A DNA stretch of 64,000 nucleotides from Pedobacter alluvionis (GTDB lineage: Bacteria; Bacteroidota; Bacteroidia; Sphingobacteriales; Sphingobacteriaceae): NCBI RefSeq assembly GCF_003664035.1, contig NZ_RCCK01000015.1:124001-188000 (forward strand), in the 5' to 3' direction. This document shows positions 1 through 9,670 of this stretch, piece by piece. The notes below the pieces were generated by a model. It worked only from the letters and a program-made list of their open reading frames with translations. It had not been told where the DNA came from and did not search any database. Position numbers and translations under genes: made by a program. Each line of letters begins with the position of its first letter. The stretch's first letter is position 1.

Positions 1-746
1 TAAACTGCTCCCTGAAACCATTGAAAAGCCCACACCAAGCCCGTTAAAGCCAGCATCAGGCATATAATCATGACATAAAAACCCAGTACATTGTGCATGT
101 CGTAATTAATACGTTTAAATTTGGCTTTCCATTTTACTTTAAAACTCTTATCAAAGTTTGATTTCTTGAGATTTTTAGGCCACCACATTACCATACCTGA
201 AATGAGCAGGAACACAAAAATAAAAGTAGACCAACCGATAACCTGTTGACCAATGGGATGATTGATCAGCAAACTCCAATGAATCATTTTAACCACTGCA
301 AAAAAATCATATTTATGATCGGCCACCAGTGTTACTTTTCCTGTGTAAGGATTTACCAGTACCAGATCGTAATAATCAACTGAATCGAAGTACCAGAAGG
401 CTTTAGGATTACCAGCTTTATAAGTGCCAAATTCCCATGCCCTCTCCGGCGCTTTATAAGTAGAAATAAAATCAATTTTCTTTTTATTTCCCAATGCTTT
501 TTCAGCATTGGTTTTCAGCAAACTTAATGGCAAGGTTTTAAGGTTTGATGGCACATCAACAAAATATGCTTTGCGGTGAATCAACTCAGTAATTTCCTTT
601 TGAAAAACATATATACATCCGGTAATGCCCAACATCAATACGATCAGGCCCGATACGATACCTAACCACAGGTGCAGCCAGTCACTAATCCGTCGTAGTC
701 GCGATTTTTTGTTCTTTGATTTTATTGATGTTTTTGTTAGTGTCAT
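1..746 (-). CDS. PepSY-associated transmembrane protein (3' end beyond window)
   Basis: Reading the minus strand from the ATG at 746 gives an open frame of about 248 codons that runs off the left edge. The protein has a basic N-terminus, a first membrane segment at about residues 26-46, a periplasmic stretch, then an IHWSLL motif, a second hydrophobic segment followed by MWWPKN, and a third segment with NYDMHNVLGFY. These are hallmarks of the PepSY_TM family of inner-membrane proteins, often found beside siderophore receptors and proposed to reduce ferric siderophores or support uptake. It is the last visible gene of the receptor-receptor-DUF4198 operon, 72 bases after the DUF4198 gene. The family call is firm; the reductase role is inferred from context. 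Confidence 0.85.
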   Translation of the reverse strand, partial: MTLTKTSIKSKNKKSRLRRISDWLHLWLGIVSGLIVLMLGITGCIYVFQKEITELIHRKAYFVDVPSNLKTLPLSLLKTNAEKALGNKKKIDFISTYKAPERAWEFGTYKAGNPKAFWYFDSVDYYDLVLVNPYTGKVTLVADHKYDFFAVVKMIHWSLLINHPIGQQVIGWSTFIFVFLLISGMVMWWPKNLKKSNFDKSFKVKWKAKFKRINYDMHNVLGFYVMIICLMLALTGLVWAFQWFQGAV

Positions 747-818
747 TAGCAAGCTGAATAAAAGAACCAATTAGGCTTTTTCGAGACGAATTGGCTTTAA
801 ATTTTGTAAAATTTACGA

Positions 819-1529
819 CTACTTAACCTCAGTAGTATAAGTCACTAAATGCCAAACTTTGTCGTAATCTTTTCCATTTAATTTTCCAGGTGTTTTATCT
901 TCTGTAAAGGCTTCCAGGAAATAGTTTCCTTTTTGTTCTGGCTTGAAAGTGAATTTTCCTTCTGCATCGGTTTCGGTAGGCTGTGCTTTTCTTTCAGCAT
1001 TTACAACCGTTAACTTCTGCTTTGCAAAAGGTGTTTTGTTGTAAATTACCTGATGAATTGATGTTTCGCCTACACTTAAAGAATGTTTATCTGGTCTGAT
1101 GGTTAGTGCTGCGGTAGCTGGGAAAGCGGTGTTAATTTTTGCGTTTCCTACGGCAACATCTGCAAAAGCATAATATTCAATTTTAGCTTTCTCATAAATG
1201 TCAGCAACTTCATGAACCACAGAAAGTTTATAAGTGCCTTCCTGATCTGGAGTGAAGCTTGCTTTAAAGAAACTTACATCGGCAGCAGTAGCTAAAACTT
1301 TCGTTGTTCCGTTTGGAGCAGTTAGAGCCAGTTTAAATTCTTTTAAGTTGCTAAACCATTTTGCGGCAGAATCAGGTTCGTTGCTTTCGTATTCTCCGAA
1401 GAAAACTTTCACTTCCTGTGCTTTCCCTTTTTTGCCTGTTGAAGCTGTTTCTATCCATAAAGCATGTGCAAATGCACTCGAAATGCTAAGGGCTAGAAAT
1501 AAAAATAGTAATGAGATTTTAGTTTTCAT
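819..1529 (-). CDS. DUF4198-type periplasmic protein
   Basis: 236 residues with a clear Sec signal peptide (hydrophobic core about residues 5-20, ending SSAFA) followed at once by HALWIET. An exported mature N-terminus starting with a His is typical of DUF4198 proteins. The rest is predicted beta-rich with two Ig-like halves; the second half (about residues 145-225) resembles carboxypeptidase-regulatory-like repeats. DUF4198 proteins often sit in metal-uptake loci. Here the gene lies 66 bases after a TonB receptor and before a PepSY membrane protein, so a periplasmic metal- or siderophore-handling role is likely. No catalytic motif is visible. Confidence 0.75.
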   Translation of the reverse strand: MKTKISLLFLFLALSISSAFAHALWIETASTGKKGKAQEVKVFFGEYESNEPDSAAKWFSNLKEFKLALTAPNGTTKVLATAADVSFFKASFTPDQEGTYKLSVVHEVADIYEKAKIEYYAFADVAVGNAKINTAFPATAALTIRPDKHSLSVGETSIHQVIYNKTPFAKQKLTVVNAERKAQPTETDAEGKFTFKPEQKGNYFLEAFTEDKTPGKLNGKDYDKVWHLVTYTTEVK

Positions 1530-1595
1530 GTTTTCTGGTTGGGTTTTAAAACCAGGAGAAATTGATCTGATCCAGCTTCTCCTGATTAATTTAAT

Positions 1596-4013
1596 TTAAA
1601 ATTTATAGGCTACGCTTACTCTGTAGTTTCTTGGTGCTTCGGCCTGCCATGAGTAAACCGGTTGGTTGTAAGTTGGGGCGTTCCAATAGTTGGTATAATA
1701 CGCTCCGCTGTATAAATACTTATCCAAAATGTTAAATGCATTTGCCGTGACTTTTATTTTTTTATTCGACCAGAATAAACCTCCATCAAGTTTAAAATAG
1801 TCGGGAAGATTTTCATTTGCATTTTCTCCACTGTAGGTGCCAACAGCCCTGTCGACAAGATAGGTAAAGCCTCCTGAGATGCCGAATCCTTTAAGCACTC
1901 CGTTCTGTAATGAGTAGGTTAACCATGCGTTAGTGGTATGTTTTGAAAAACCCGGTACCACCTGACCAACAAAAACGCCTTCAACTCCATCTGCTACCTT
2001 TGTTACTTTCGCATCGGTATAGGCATAGTTTGCAATTAAGTTTAATCCTTTGGCCAATTCGCCACGAACATCAAACTCTACGCCCTGTGCTCTTTTTTCG
2101 CCAATTACGATGCTAAAAGTTTCTCCTGCCTTATTGGTAGGATCCCCGGTAATCTCGTTTTGTTTGGTAATCCTGTAAAGGGATAGGGTGGTGTTCCAAC
2201 GGCCATCAAACCAGTCTTTTTTGATGCCAAATTCTTTATTGTTACCGGTAATGGGTTTTGCGGTACCACCATCGCGGAAAAAGCCGGTTTGTGGAGTAAA
2301 GGCTTCGTCATAAACCGCGTAAACAGAGGTGTTTTTATCAACTGATACACTTAAACCTACCCTTGGGGTAACATGCTTTGCTTTATCTGCCGGGCTTCCG
2401 TATGCCGATTGGTTAACATAGGTATAACGGCCTGCAAGGGTTAAACGAAGAATGTTATCGAAAAATCCTAATTCATCCTGCACATAACCACTCAGGTATT
2501 TTTGATCCATTAAACCGCCTGCTGCAATTGCCCTTTCTTCTAAAGGAGTAACACGGTCGAAATTTGGATACCCGTTTGATGGAAAGCCATAATCAGGGTT
2601 ATATACATTAAATGGAGAACTGGCCAGGTCTAAATCGTGAGATTGACCCCAATCGGCTATATAATTTTTCTTACCCCCATCAAAACCAGCTAAAATCCGG
2701 TGTGTAATACCGCCGGTTTTAACCGTTCCGTTCACAAACAACTGTGCTAATTTCATGCTGCTTTCAGCATCCCATATCCCAACATTACGAATGATGGTGC
2801 CATTTGGATATACCGCCGATGGCCATGAGCTTGAGCCATTTTGTAAATATTTATAATAAGCTGTCTGAGCAGTTAATTTCCAATTTTGACCTAGTTGTTG
2901 TGTTAGGTTCAATGTTATACTATGATCGTTGATTCGGGTAGGTTGTACCCCAGGTTGCGTTAAGGTAAATTCTCTTGGTAAGCTGGCATACCCGGCGGTA
3001 TTAAAAATGTAATAAGAACCCACTTCAGTCATTTTTGCATTTTGCAAAGTATATTCTGCTGTTAGTTTAGTGCTTGGCGTGATCTGATAGCTCAGTACAG
3101 GTGCAAAACTGTAACGGTCATTTTTTTCGTATGGCCTGAAGGATGCCTTATTTTGTGCAGCAGCATTTAGCCGGAATAAGAATTTGCCATCTGCTGTTAG
3201 CTTATGGTCAAGATCAATTGTTGTACGGTATAAATCGAAGCTTCCGGCAGTAAACGAAACCTCTCCCTGGTTTAAACCAGTAGGCTTTTTGGTTACCACA
3301 TTATACATTCCGCTTGGATCGCCATTGCCCAGCATAAATCCGGCAGGACCTTTAACAAACTCAATATGGTCAACAAAACTCATGTCTTCCGTCAGCGGTC
3401 CCCAGGAAGAAGAAACTACATTAAAACCATTACGCATGGCCTGAATTTGCGATCCGCGCATTAAAATATTGGTGTACATATCTCCCCAGTGTTCAAGGCG
3501 AACTGCACCACTTACATTTCTAATCAATCCATCACTCATGCTAATAATCTGCTGGTCTTTAAGGATTTGATTACTTACGATCTGAATGTTTTGTGGTGCC
3601 TCCAGTAATGGCTCGTTTAACCTAAGTGTAGCAGAAGGTAAACTCACTTTGTATTTTTGATTAATACCTGCTATTGTAATTTCCTCCAGCGCCTGATCAT
3701 TTTCTTTCAAAACGAAATCGATAACTTTTGTTTCTCCTGCAGCGATTGTAACGCTTTTTTCTGAGGCATCGATACCAACTGCAGAAGCTTTAATTGTATA
3801 AGTACCGGCTTTAACACGGTGAATGGTATATAAACCATTATCATCTGATGTAGTGCCTTGACCCTTGCCCTTTAATCCAATTGAAATATAGGCCGCTGGT
3901 TTTCCGTTAGAAGTGGTAACCTTTCCCTTTATTGTTCCAAATTGTTGTGCAAATGAAAATAAGCTAAAGAGAGAGAGTAAGAACGTTAAGCCAATAGGTT
4001 TAATTTTATTCAT
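1596..4013 (-). CDS. TonB-dependent siderophore receptor (second of tandem pair)
   Basis: 805 residues. There is a signal peptide (about 1-22), then a carboxypeptidase-regulatory-like domain (about 25-110), a plug domain (about 120-245, with the conserved VKGPAGFMLGNGDPSGMYNVVTKKP region) and a beta-barrel ending in an aromatic residue (VAYKF), as outer-membrane barrels do. Length and plug match ferric-siderophore receptors such as FhuE/FcuA. The substrate cannot be read from sequence. The N-terminal 60 residues closely match those of the next receptor (shared GKPAAYIS-GLKGKG-G), so the two probably arose by tandem duplication. It starts 24 bases after the upstream receptor and is surely co-transcribed with it. 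Confidence 0.93.
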   Translation of the reverse strand: MNKIKPIGLTFLLSLFSLFSFAQQFGTIKGKVTTSNGKPAAYISIGLKGKGQGTTSDDNGLYTIHRVKAGTYTIKASAVGIDASEKSVTIAAGETKVIDFVLKENDQALEEITIAGINQKYKVSLPSATLRLNEPLLEAPQNIQIVSNQILKDQQIISMSDGLIRNVSGAVRLEHWGDMYTNILMRGSQIQAMRNGFNVVSSSWGPLTEDMSFVDHIEFVKGPAGFMLGNGDPSGMYNVVTKKPTGLNQGEVSFTAGSFDLYRTTIDLDHKLTADGKFLFRLNAAAQNKASFRPYEKNDRYSFAPVLSYQITPSTKLTAEYTLQNAKMTEVGSYYIFNTAGYASLPREFTLTQPGVQPTRINDHSITLNLTQQLGQNWKLTAQTAYYKYLQNGSSSWPSAVYPNGTIIRNVGIWDAESSMKLAQLFVNGTVKTGGITHRILAGFDGGKKNYIADWGQSHDLDLASSPFNVYNPDYGFPSNGYPNFDRVTPLEERAIAAGGLMDQKYLSGYVQDELGFFDNILRLTLAGRYTYVNQSAYGSPADKAKHVTPRVGLSVSVDKNTSVYAVYDEAFTPQTGFFRDGGTAKPITGNNKEFGIKKDWFDGRWNTTLSLYRITKQNEITGDPTNKAGETFSIVIGEKRAQGVEFDVRGELAKGLNLIANYAYTDAKVTKVADGVEGVFVGQVVPGFSKHTTNAWLTYSLQNGVLKGFGISGGFTYLVDRAVGTYSGENANENLPDYFKLDGGLFWSNKKIKVTANAFNILDKYLYSGAYYTNYWNAPTYNQPVYSWQAEAPRNYRVSVAYKF

Positions 4014-4037
4014 TTTTTAATTTTATTGTTGTTTTTA

Positions 4038-6476
4038 TTAAAATTTATAAGTCATGCTACCGGTAAAGGTTCTTAAATCCTGTGGATTCATTGTGCTGTA
4101 GCCTGTCCAGTATTTTTGGTTGGTAAAGTTGTCTACTTTGGCACCAATCCTGAATCTTGGGTGATCATAGAATACTGATGCATTAAAGACTTCGTAAGCT
4201 GGCAATATAAATACACCCTGACTTACGCTGTTTACAATTTTGTTATTGCTGGCGTAGTTACCACCGGCACCTAAACCAAAGCCTCTTAGCGAACCTGCAG
4301 CAAATTTATAACTGATCCATAAGTTTGCGGAGTATGGCGAAGCTGAATAAGCATCTCGTCTTCCTTCAACATCCGCAGAAGCATTTTGTAAGTGGTTATC
4401 GTTATAGGCAAAACCTGCAATAATGTTTAAACCATTTAAAGGATTGGCTACAATTTCGGCTTCTACACCTTTGCTGATTTTGTTACCATCCTGGATTTGA
4501 GCATTGGGGTTACTGGCATCTTGATTATAACCCCTTACAATATCTTTTACTTTGATGTAATAATAAGATACCGATCCTGTCAGCCTACCATTAAACAGGT
4601 TGCTTTTAACACCGCCTTCTATCTGATTAGCTTGCTCTGGCCTAAACGCATCACCTTTATAATCTATGCCGTTAATGTTGTTAAAGCCGTTTTGGTAGTT
4701 AGCAAATAACGATAACTGATCTTTGATCGGTTGAAATACCAAACCGAATTTTGGCGAGAAAACGGTCTGTTTATAGGCACCCACTGGTGCAGCACCCGCT
4801 CGGTTTGAATTTCCTTTGTTATCAAAACGGTCTACCCTTAAAGCCGCCAAAGCAATTAACCTGTCTGTTAAATTAATCACATCAGAAGCATAAGCACTGT
4901 AAGTGTTCGATTTAAAATTAACCGGATATTTAGAATAAGCATTAGCTGCATAAAAAGCAGCTAAATTATGCTCGGTGAAATTATTATAGTTGGCGCCGGT
5001 TCCGTTTTTGTTGGTTAGATCGAAAGTATCGATCGAGTAAAATAACTGATCAGAATTTTGGCGTAAATAATCCAAGCCCAAAACTAGTCTGTTCTTGATT
5101 GAGCCCAGGTTAAAAGTACCATTAAAGTTTTGTTGGATTTCGTAAGTATAAGCCTTACTGTTGTCGGTAGATTGATCTGCCCTTGATATTAAATCGGCAC
5201 CGGGAGCAGCTGTTGGATTGCCCAGTGGAGGATAATTGTTTGGAACTAAGAACAGATAAGTACCACGGCCGTTAGAAAAACTATAGCTTGATGAAAAACT
5301 GGTGTGTGATGACCAGTTGTCGTTAAATTTATAATTGGCCTGGCCAAAGAAATTTGAGCTATTGTATTTTTGCTTCATCGCATCACCGGTGAAGGATTTA
5401 TCGTAAGGTATGCCAGATTGATCAGCCCGATCAAATCCCAGGTCTTTTACCGGGAAATAGAAGAATACAAATGGTTTTAAGGTGTTTTTACCATTTGCAA
5501 TTTCGGCATCAAAAGTGAAATCTAACTTATCGTTTACCTTGTAGGCTAAACTTGGTGCAACAAAGAAACCCCTGTCGAATACGTTTTGCTGAAAAGAGCC
5601 TTTGTAATTGTAAGAAGCGTTTATACGTGCGTAAATGTGGTTGGCTTTATCAACCGGGAAATTGAAATCGGTACTAACCCTGTTTAAATCATAGCTGCCA
5701 GCCGAATAGGTTACCTCTCCGCCCAATCCTTCAAAAGGTTTTTTGGTGATGCGGTTAATCAAACCTCCGTAAGAAGTTAGCGTACTGCCGAATAAGGTTG
5801 CAGAGGGACCTTTAATTACTTCAACACTTTCAATGTTTGCCGCATCGTTACGGCTGGTTACGTTACCTGCAATTCCGTTTCTCAGTTTCGATTGAACAAT
5901 AAAGCCCCTTGATGCATAGTATGCGCCACCGTCACCTCCACGGCCGGTTGATTCCCACATCTTTTGGATTCCTACTGCGTTACGTGTTGCATCGTCGACC
6001 GAGAATATCAATTGGTCGTTAAATGTTTCTTTAGTAATGGTGGTATAAACCTGTGGGTTTTCTAAATTGCTTATCGGCATTTTAGATACGTAATCACTCT
6101 TTTGAGCGCCATATTTATTGGCTTTACCTTTATTGATATTGACCTCGCTAAGCTGATTGGAATTTTGGCTGATCACAAAATCAATTGTTTTGTTTTCTCC
6201 TGGGGTTATTATAACTGATTTTTCTATACTCTGAATGCCAACACCTGATGCACGAATGATGTAAGAACCTGGTTTAACTCTTTGTATTTCGAAGATACCT
6301 TTATCATTGGTAACATTTCCAAGGCCTTTCCCTTTTAAACCTACCGAGATATAAGCAGCTGGTTTTCCATCAGAAGTGGTAACTGTACCGCTAATGGTCG
6401 AAAACTGCTGGGCGAAGGAAATTATGCTGGTAAAGGTTAATAGAAATGTTAAACTGGATAGTTTGATTTTAAACAT
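4038..6476 (-). CDS. TonB-dependent siderophore receptor (first of tandem pair)
   Basis: 812 residues. There is a signal peptide ending SFAQQ, a carboxypeptidase-regulatory-like domain (about 25-110), a plug (about 125-245, with VIKGPSATLFGSTLTSYGGLINRITKKP) and a C-terminal barrel ending MTYKF. It is the first gene of the four-gene iron operon on the minus strand and is preceded by a 410-base gap. The barrel sequence differs strongly from that of its neighbour, so the two receptors probably take different siderophores. I see no clear Fur box, but the motif is poorly defined in this phylum. Confidence 0.93.
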   Translation of the reverse strand: MFKIKLSSLTFLLTFTSIISFAQQFSTISGTVTTSDGKPAAYISVGLKGKGLGNVTNDKGIFEIQRVKPGSYIIRASGVGIQSIEKSVIITPGENKTIDFVISQNSNQLSEVNINKGKANKYGAQKSDYVSKMPISNLENPQVYTTITKETFNDQLIFSVDDATRNAVGIQKMWESTGRGGDGGAYYASRGFIVQSKLRNGIAGNVTSRNDAANIESVEVIKGPSATLFGSTLTSYGGLINRITKKPFEGLGGEVTYSAGSYDLNRVSTDFNFPVDKANHIYARINASYNYKGSFQQNVFDRGFFVAPSLAYKVNDKLDFTFDAEIANGKNTLKPFVFFYFPVKDLGFDRADQSGIPYDKSFTGDAMKQKYNSSNFFGQANYKFNDNWSSHTSFSSSYSFSNGRGTYLFLVPNNYPPLGNPTAAPGADLISRADQSTDNSKAYTYEIQQNFNGTFNLGSIKNRLVLGLDYLRQNSDQLFYSIDTFDLTNKNGTGANYNNFTEHNLAAFYAANAYSKYPVNFKSNTYSAYASDVINLTDRLIALAALRVDRFDNKGNSNRAGAAPVGAYKQTVFSPKFGLVFQPIKDQLSLFANYQNGFNNINGIDYKGDAFRPEQANQIEGGVKSNLFNGRLTGSVSYYYIKVKDIVRGYNQDASNPNAQIQDGNKISKGVEAEIVANPLNGLNIIAGFAYNDNHLQNASADVEGRRDAYSASPYSANLWISYKFAAGSLRGFGLGAGGNYASNNKIVNSVSQGVFILPAYEVFNASVFYDHPRFRIGAKVDNFTNQKYWTGYSTMNPQDLRTFTGSMTYKF

Positions 6477-6886
6477 GGTAATATTTATTTGGATTAATTC
6501 TAAACAGTTGCAAAATAACGTTAGAAAATCGTATAATCCAAATTATTTTGAACTATTCTAAATAAGAGGGTGGTTTAAAATTCAGAGGTATGGATCTGAT
6601 ACTATCTTTAAACTTTGGAATGAAAATATGTAACTTTTATGGTTCATAAAAATACAGCTGTCAAGTTACTAAGCTTGTAGTATATTAAAATTATTTTTGG
6701 TTAAAATACTGTGATTAATTGTTAAAATGTGGGCATAAAATATGGATATATGTGTGTTTATTTGTTTTATTAGCTTGGTTAATATAGAAATTATTTACAA
6801 CTCTAAATTAAAAATGCTAAGCATCTACACGAATTAATTATCCCAATTAATTAAAGGTATTAATATGTTCTCCTAATTAAAGTTTT
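6477..6886. other. AT-rich divergent intergenic region
   Basis: 410 bases between the divergent iron operon (minus) and the Cys-rich cassette (plus). It is strongly AT-rich with several AATTAATTA runs near 6831-6860. I found no convincing TAnnTTTG promoter, repeat or RNA element, although both flanking operons should start here. Confidence 0.5.
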
Positions 6887-7357
6887 ATGAAACTGAAATC
6901 TATTATTTTGCTTCTCTCAATGATTATTGTATTCTTTTCATGTAAAAAAGAAAATGATGTGAATTACAAAGTTACAGAAGCAGTATCACTGTTCCAAAAC
7001 ACGAAATCACTTGATAAGGTTGCTAGTGGCACTACTGGGAACTATGTGAAAGATTGTCCAGGTGGTTATGCAGGCTGTGGGGCTACGGCTGGGATTCCTT
7101 GTCTTCCACCTCAAGAGCCATGTAAACCGCCAACACAACCTATATTGCGCTTATATCCTTGTCCTGGATCAAATACTATGGGTTGTAAGTCTGGTATTCA
7201 ATCAGGTTTTACTTGCACAAGTCAGCAATCATGCCCAGGAGAAAACCATCCTATACCATGCAATTTTGGAAGTATCGCTTTTGGTTGTTTTCCCGGATCA
7301 CCGGCCGGCGGACCAAGTTGCGGCACATTAGTTAATTGTCAAACGCCACCAGACTAA
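6887..7357 (+). CDS. Cysteine-rich lipoprotein with three four-Cys repeats
   Basis: 156 residues. There is a lipoprotein signal with the lipid-attached Cys at 19 (VFFSC), then a Cys-free segment (20-56), then 12 cysteines arranged as three tandem units: 57/64/72/79, 92/100/110/116 and 125/134/145/151. Each unit follows C-x6-8-C-x7-10-C-x5-6-C and is rich in Gly and Pro. I do not recognise a named family. The pattern suggests a small disulfide-stabilised surface protein, or a precursor peptide with residues 20-56 as leader. It is followed 9 bases later by a DUF4221-like lipoprotein and then a thioredoxin-like lipoprotein, which would fit a disulfide-maturation or delivery cassette. The overlapping frame at 7062-7331 is judged a shadow because it lacks the signal. 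Confidence 0.8.
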   Translation: MKLKSIILLLSMIIVFFSCKKENDVNYKVTEAVSLFQNTKSLDKVASGTTGNYVKDCPGGYAGCGATAGIPCLPPQEPCKPPTQPILRLYPCPGSNTMGCKSGIQSGFTCTSQQSCPGENHPIPCNFGSIAFGCFPGSPAGGPSCGTLVNCQTPPD

Positions 7358-7366
7358 ATAATTTTT

Positions 7367-8593
7367 ATGTTTAAATATTTATTGTTTGTCTTTTGCCTAT
7401 TCTGTTTTATCTGTATTTGTTTCATTTCTTGTAAAAACAGTGATCAAGATAAATACATAATTAAATCAAAATTCGCAGAAGATGCATTGGAGTATGAAGT
7501 AAAATTAGATTCTATCCATATACCTATAAAGCAAGAGGATGTTAGTATATATTTTACATATACTCAATACAGTGAAAATAATGTAGATTACCTTTTAGGA
7601 TATAGTCCAACAACGTCCAGCATCGATGTTTTCGACTTAACAAACAGGACCGTGCATAAGCGGTTGAGCCTGCTAAGTGAAAATTTGTCATTTAAAAATC
7701 TAGATAAGAAAGATTTAGACAAGAGTAGAAGTGTAACTGATATAAGTATTATTAACTTTAATTCTATAATACTAAATTATGGAAATGATAGATTAATCAT
7801 TATAGATACAAATCTTCGGAAAAAGCAAGAAATTTCATTATATGGTATCTCAGTTAAAAATAATATGCCAGGGAGGCTAATTTCTTATAGTCATGAGTTT
7901 AAAATGTTTTTTTACGATGGTCAGCTTATACTGAATCAAGTATATTACGATTTTGACTGGGTCAAGAAGGTGCCAGCTTTTGCTTCTCTAAATTTACTTA
8001 ATGGAAATTTGCATTTTTTGCCAATTTCATATTCTGATTATTTGTATAAGATTAAAGGTAGCGCGGGTTTCCTAACATCGATCGTTACAAGTGAACATCA
8101 AAAAACTGGATTTTTAACATATAGTTATTTATATGAATCAAATATTTACCAGTATGACCCAAAAAATTCTACAATTACTAGTTTTGGAGCTACTCCTTCA
8201 AAGGGTAAGAATATCGTGGATTCAATATCGTATATTAATGGAGATGACCCAAAAAAATGGGTGACTCATCATATTGAAAATAGTCAGTTTTTTAATGTGA
8301 TGTATGATCAATATAGACATGTCTATTATCGGTTCAGTTTGCGGAATATAATTCAAAAGGATGGTAAATATTTTAAGACCATTTTAGATAAACCATTAGT
8401 TTTAATGATTTTTAATGAAAAATTTGAAATTATTAAAGAAATTGAATTACCAATGTATAAATATTCCCCAAATACATGGTTTATAACCAAAGAAGGTTTA
8501 TTTATCTCTCCGACACATCGAAAAAATAAATTTATTGATCCTTTACATTTAAGATTTGATATCATAAAAGTTTATAAAAATAAGTCATCATGA
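7367..8593 (+). CDS. DUF4221-like lipoprotein
   Basis: 408 residues with a lipoprotein signal (lipid Cys at 22, CFISC). The body is predicted all-beta and propeller-like. The segment FFNVMYDQYRHVYYRFSL (about residue 305) and the C-terminal LFISP-LRFDIIKVYK pattern resemble DUF4221 proteins of Bacteroidota, which have six-bladed-propeller character; the assignment is from memory of that family. The gene is strongly AT-rich and Lys/Asn/Ile-rich compared with the arginine operon. It is 9 bases after the Cys-rich gene and overlaps the next gene by four bases (ATGA), so the three are translationally coupled. Function unknown. Confidence 0.7.
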   Translation: MFKYLLFVFCLFCFICICFISCKNSDQDKYIIKSKFAEDALEYEVKLDSIHIPIKQEDVSIYFTYTQYSENNVDYLLGYSPTTSSIDVFDLTNRTVHKRLSLLSENLSFKNLDKKDLDKSRSVTDISIINFNSIILNYGNDRLIIIDTNLRKKQEISLYGISVKNNMPGRLISYSHEFKMFFYDGQLILNQVYYDFDWVKKVPAFASLNLLNGNLHFLPISYSDYLYKIKGSAGFLTSIVTSEHQKTGFLTYSYLYESNIYQYDPKNSTITSFGATPSKGKNIVDSISYINGDDPKKWVTHHIENSQFFNVMYDQYRHVYYRFSLRNIIQKDGKYFKTILDKPLVLMIFNEKFEIIKEIELPMYKYSPNTWFITKEGLFISPTHRKNKFIDPLHLRFDIIKVYKNKSS

Positions 8594-9060
8594 GGAGGTA
8601 TTTTATTATTCTAATCGTTTTTTTTACAATTACTTCATGTTACAAGCATAAAGTGTCAGAAGAAGAAGAACACCTCAATATGTATTTCAAAGAAAAGCAA
8701 AACATAGATTTATCAAAATTGGATAATTATTTTATTATTGTGATATCAGGTAATTGCGGATCTTGTACTGAAAAAACGATCAAATTCTTAAAACAATTGG
8801 GGAACAAACGGGATACTAAATTTAGTGATTATAAGAAAATTGTAGTAATCCCTAGTAATAATGCCGAAGTTTTAGATTCAATAAAAAATTCTAATATCCA
8901 ATTCATTGTAGACGAAGGATTTGAAATGGAGAAATTCGGAGTTAACTTTCAACGCAATGCTTTCTTTGAATTTAAGAACTCAAGACTATTTTATAAGGAT
9001 TGGTTATACCTTGATAATGTTGATAGTATTGCAAAAAAGTATGGATATCCTCTTAAATAA
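8590..9060 (+). CDS. Thioredoxin-like lipoprotein with CGSC motif
   Basis: 156 residues with a lipoprotein signal (lipid Cys at 17, FTITSC). After a short charged linker there is NYFIIVISGNCGSC, a beta strand followed by a CxxC active site (about residues 55-58), and the following helix KTIKFLKQLG fits a thioredoxin fold. It lacks the long insertions of TlpA or peroxiredoxins. Its ATG overlaps the stop of the DUF4221-like gene. As the only redox protein of a cassette whose first gene makes a 12-Cys exported protein, it is a natural candidate for forming or reducing those disulfides on the cell surface or in the periplasm. The partnership is inferred from gene order. Confidence 0.75.
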   Translation: MRRYFIILIVFFTITSCYKHKVSEEEEHLNMYFKEKQNIDLSKLDNYFIIVISGNCGSCTEKTIKFLKQLGNKRDTKFSDYKKIVVIPSNNAEVLDSIKNSNIQFIVDEGFEMEKFGVNFQRNAFFEFKNSRLFYKDWLYLDNVDSIAKKYGYPLK

Positions 9061-9670
9061 TATATAGTTATTACACGATTAATAAGTAGGCTTATTTTAG
9101 CTTATCAAATTAATTTCTTTTACTCTTATATTATGGATAAATTTGATATCCATTTATTCTTTGTCTAAACTATTTTTCTATAGATCCTTTTAGAATCGCT
9201 TAACAAGCATAATTTAGATATCGTTTAATCATTATAATTTTTGGATTAAAAATATAACATCCTATTTAAGCAAATTGCGTTATAGCTTAGATAGGAAAAA
9301 ATTATATGCGCTTATCTAAAATTTGATTTATAGTGATTGATGTATTAAAAAGTTAGTTTAACGTTTTAGCTGCATTCTCCGAAGATTTTCCTCGATATTT
9401 CTTTATTAAAATCTATCTGCTACGTAATTAGTTTCCACTATTCTAAAAAGGGCTGAAAATGTGACTTTATTTGATTTAAATATGCCGTTTGGTGCAATAG
9501 CGCCATGTTTTAAATTGCAAAAGTCAGGTGTTGAAGAGTTAAATGTTAATTAATGTTAATTTTTTAAGTTAAAATATGGTTTTAGTTAGCTAAAAAGTAG
9601 CTAAATACGAGGTAAAAATGTTGATACTTTTAGATTATAGTCAAACCAACTAACTACTAACTAATCATCA
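9061..9670. other. Long AT-rich leader region before SusC
   Basis: 610 bases without a credible gene. A TAAATTTG element matching the Bacteroidota -7 consensus lies at 9138-9145, but no well-placed TTG is seen upstream of it and it is more than 500 bases from the SusC start. No sigma/anti-sigma or hybrid two-component gene precedes the SusC operon here. I see no stable hairpin or repeat. Confidence 0.45.

Noticed and set aside
7062..7331. Alternative 89-codon frame inside the Cys-rich gene
   Set aside because: It lacks a signal; the other frame has a lipoprotein signal and a regular Cys repeat that would not arise by chance.
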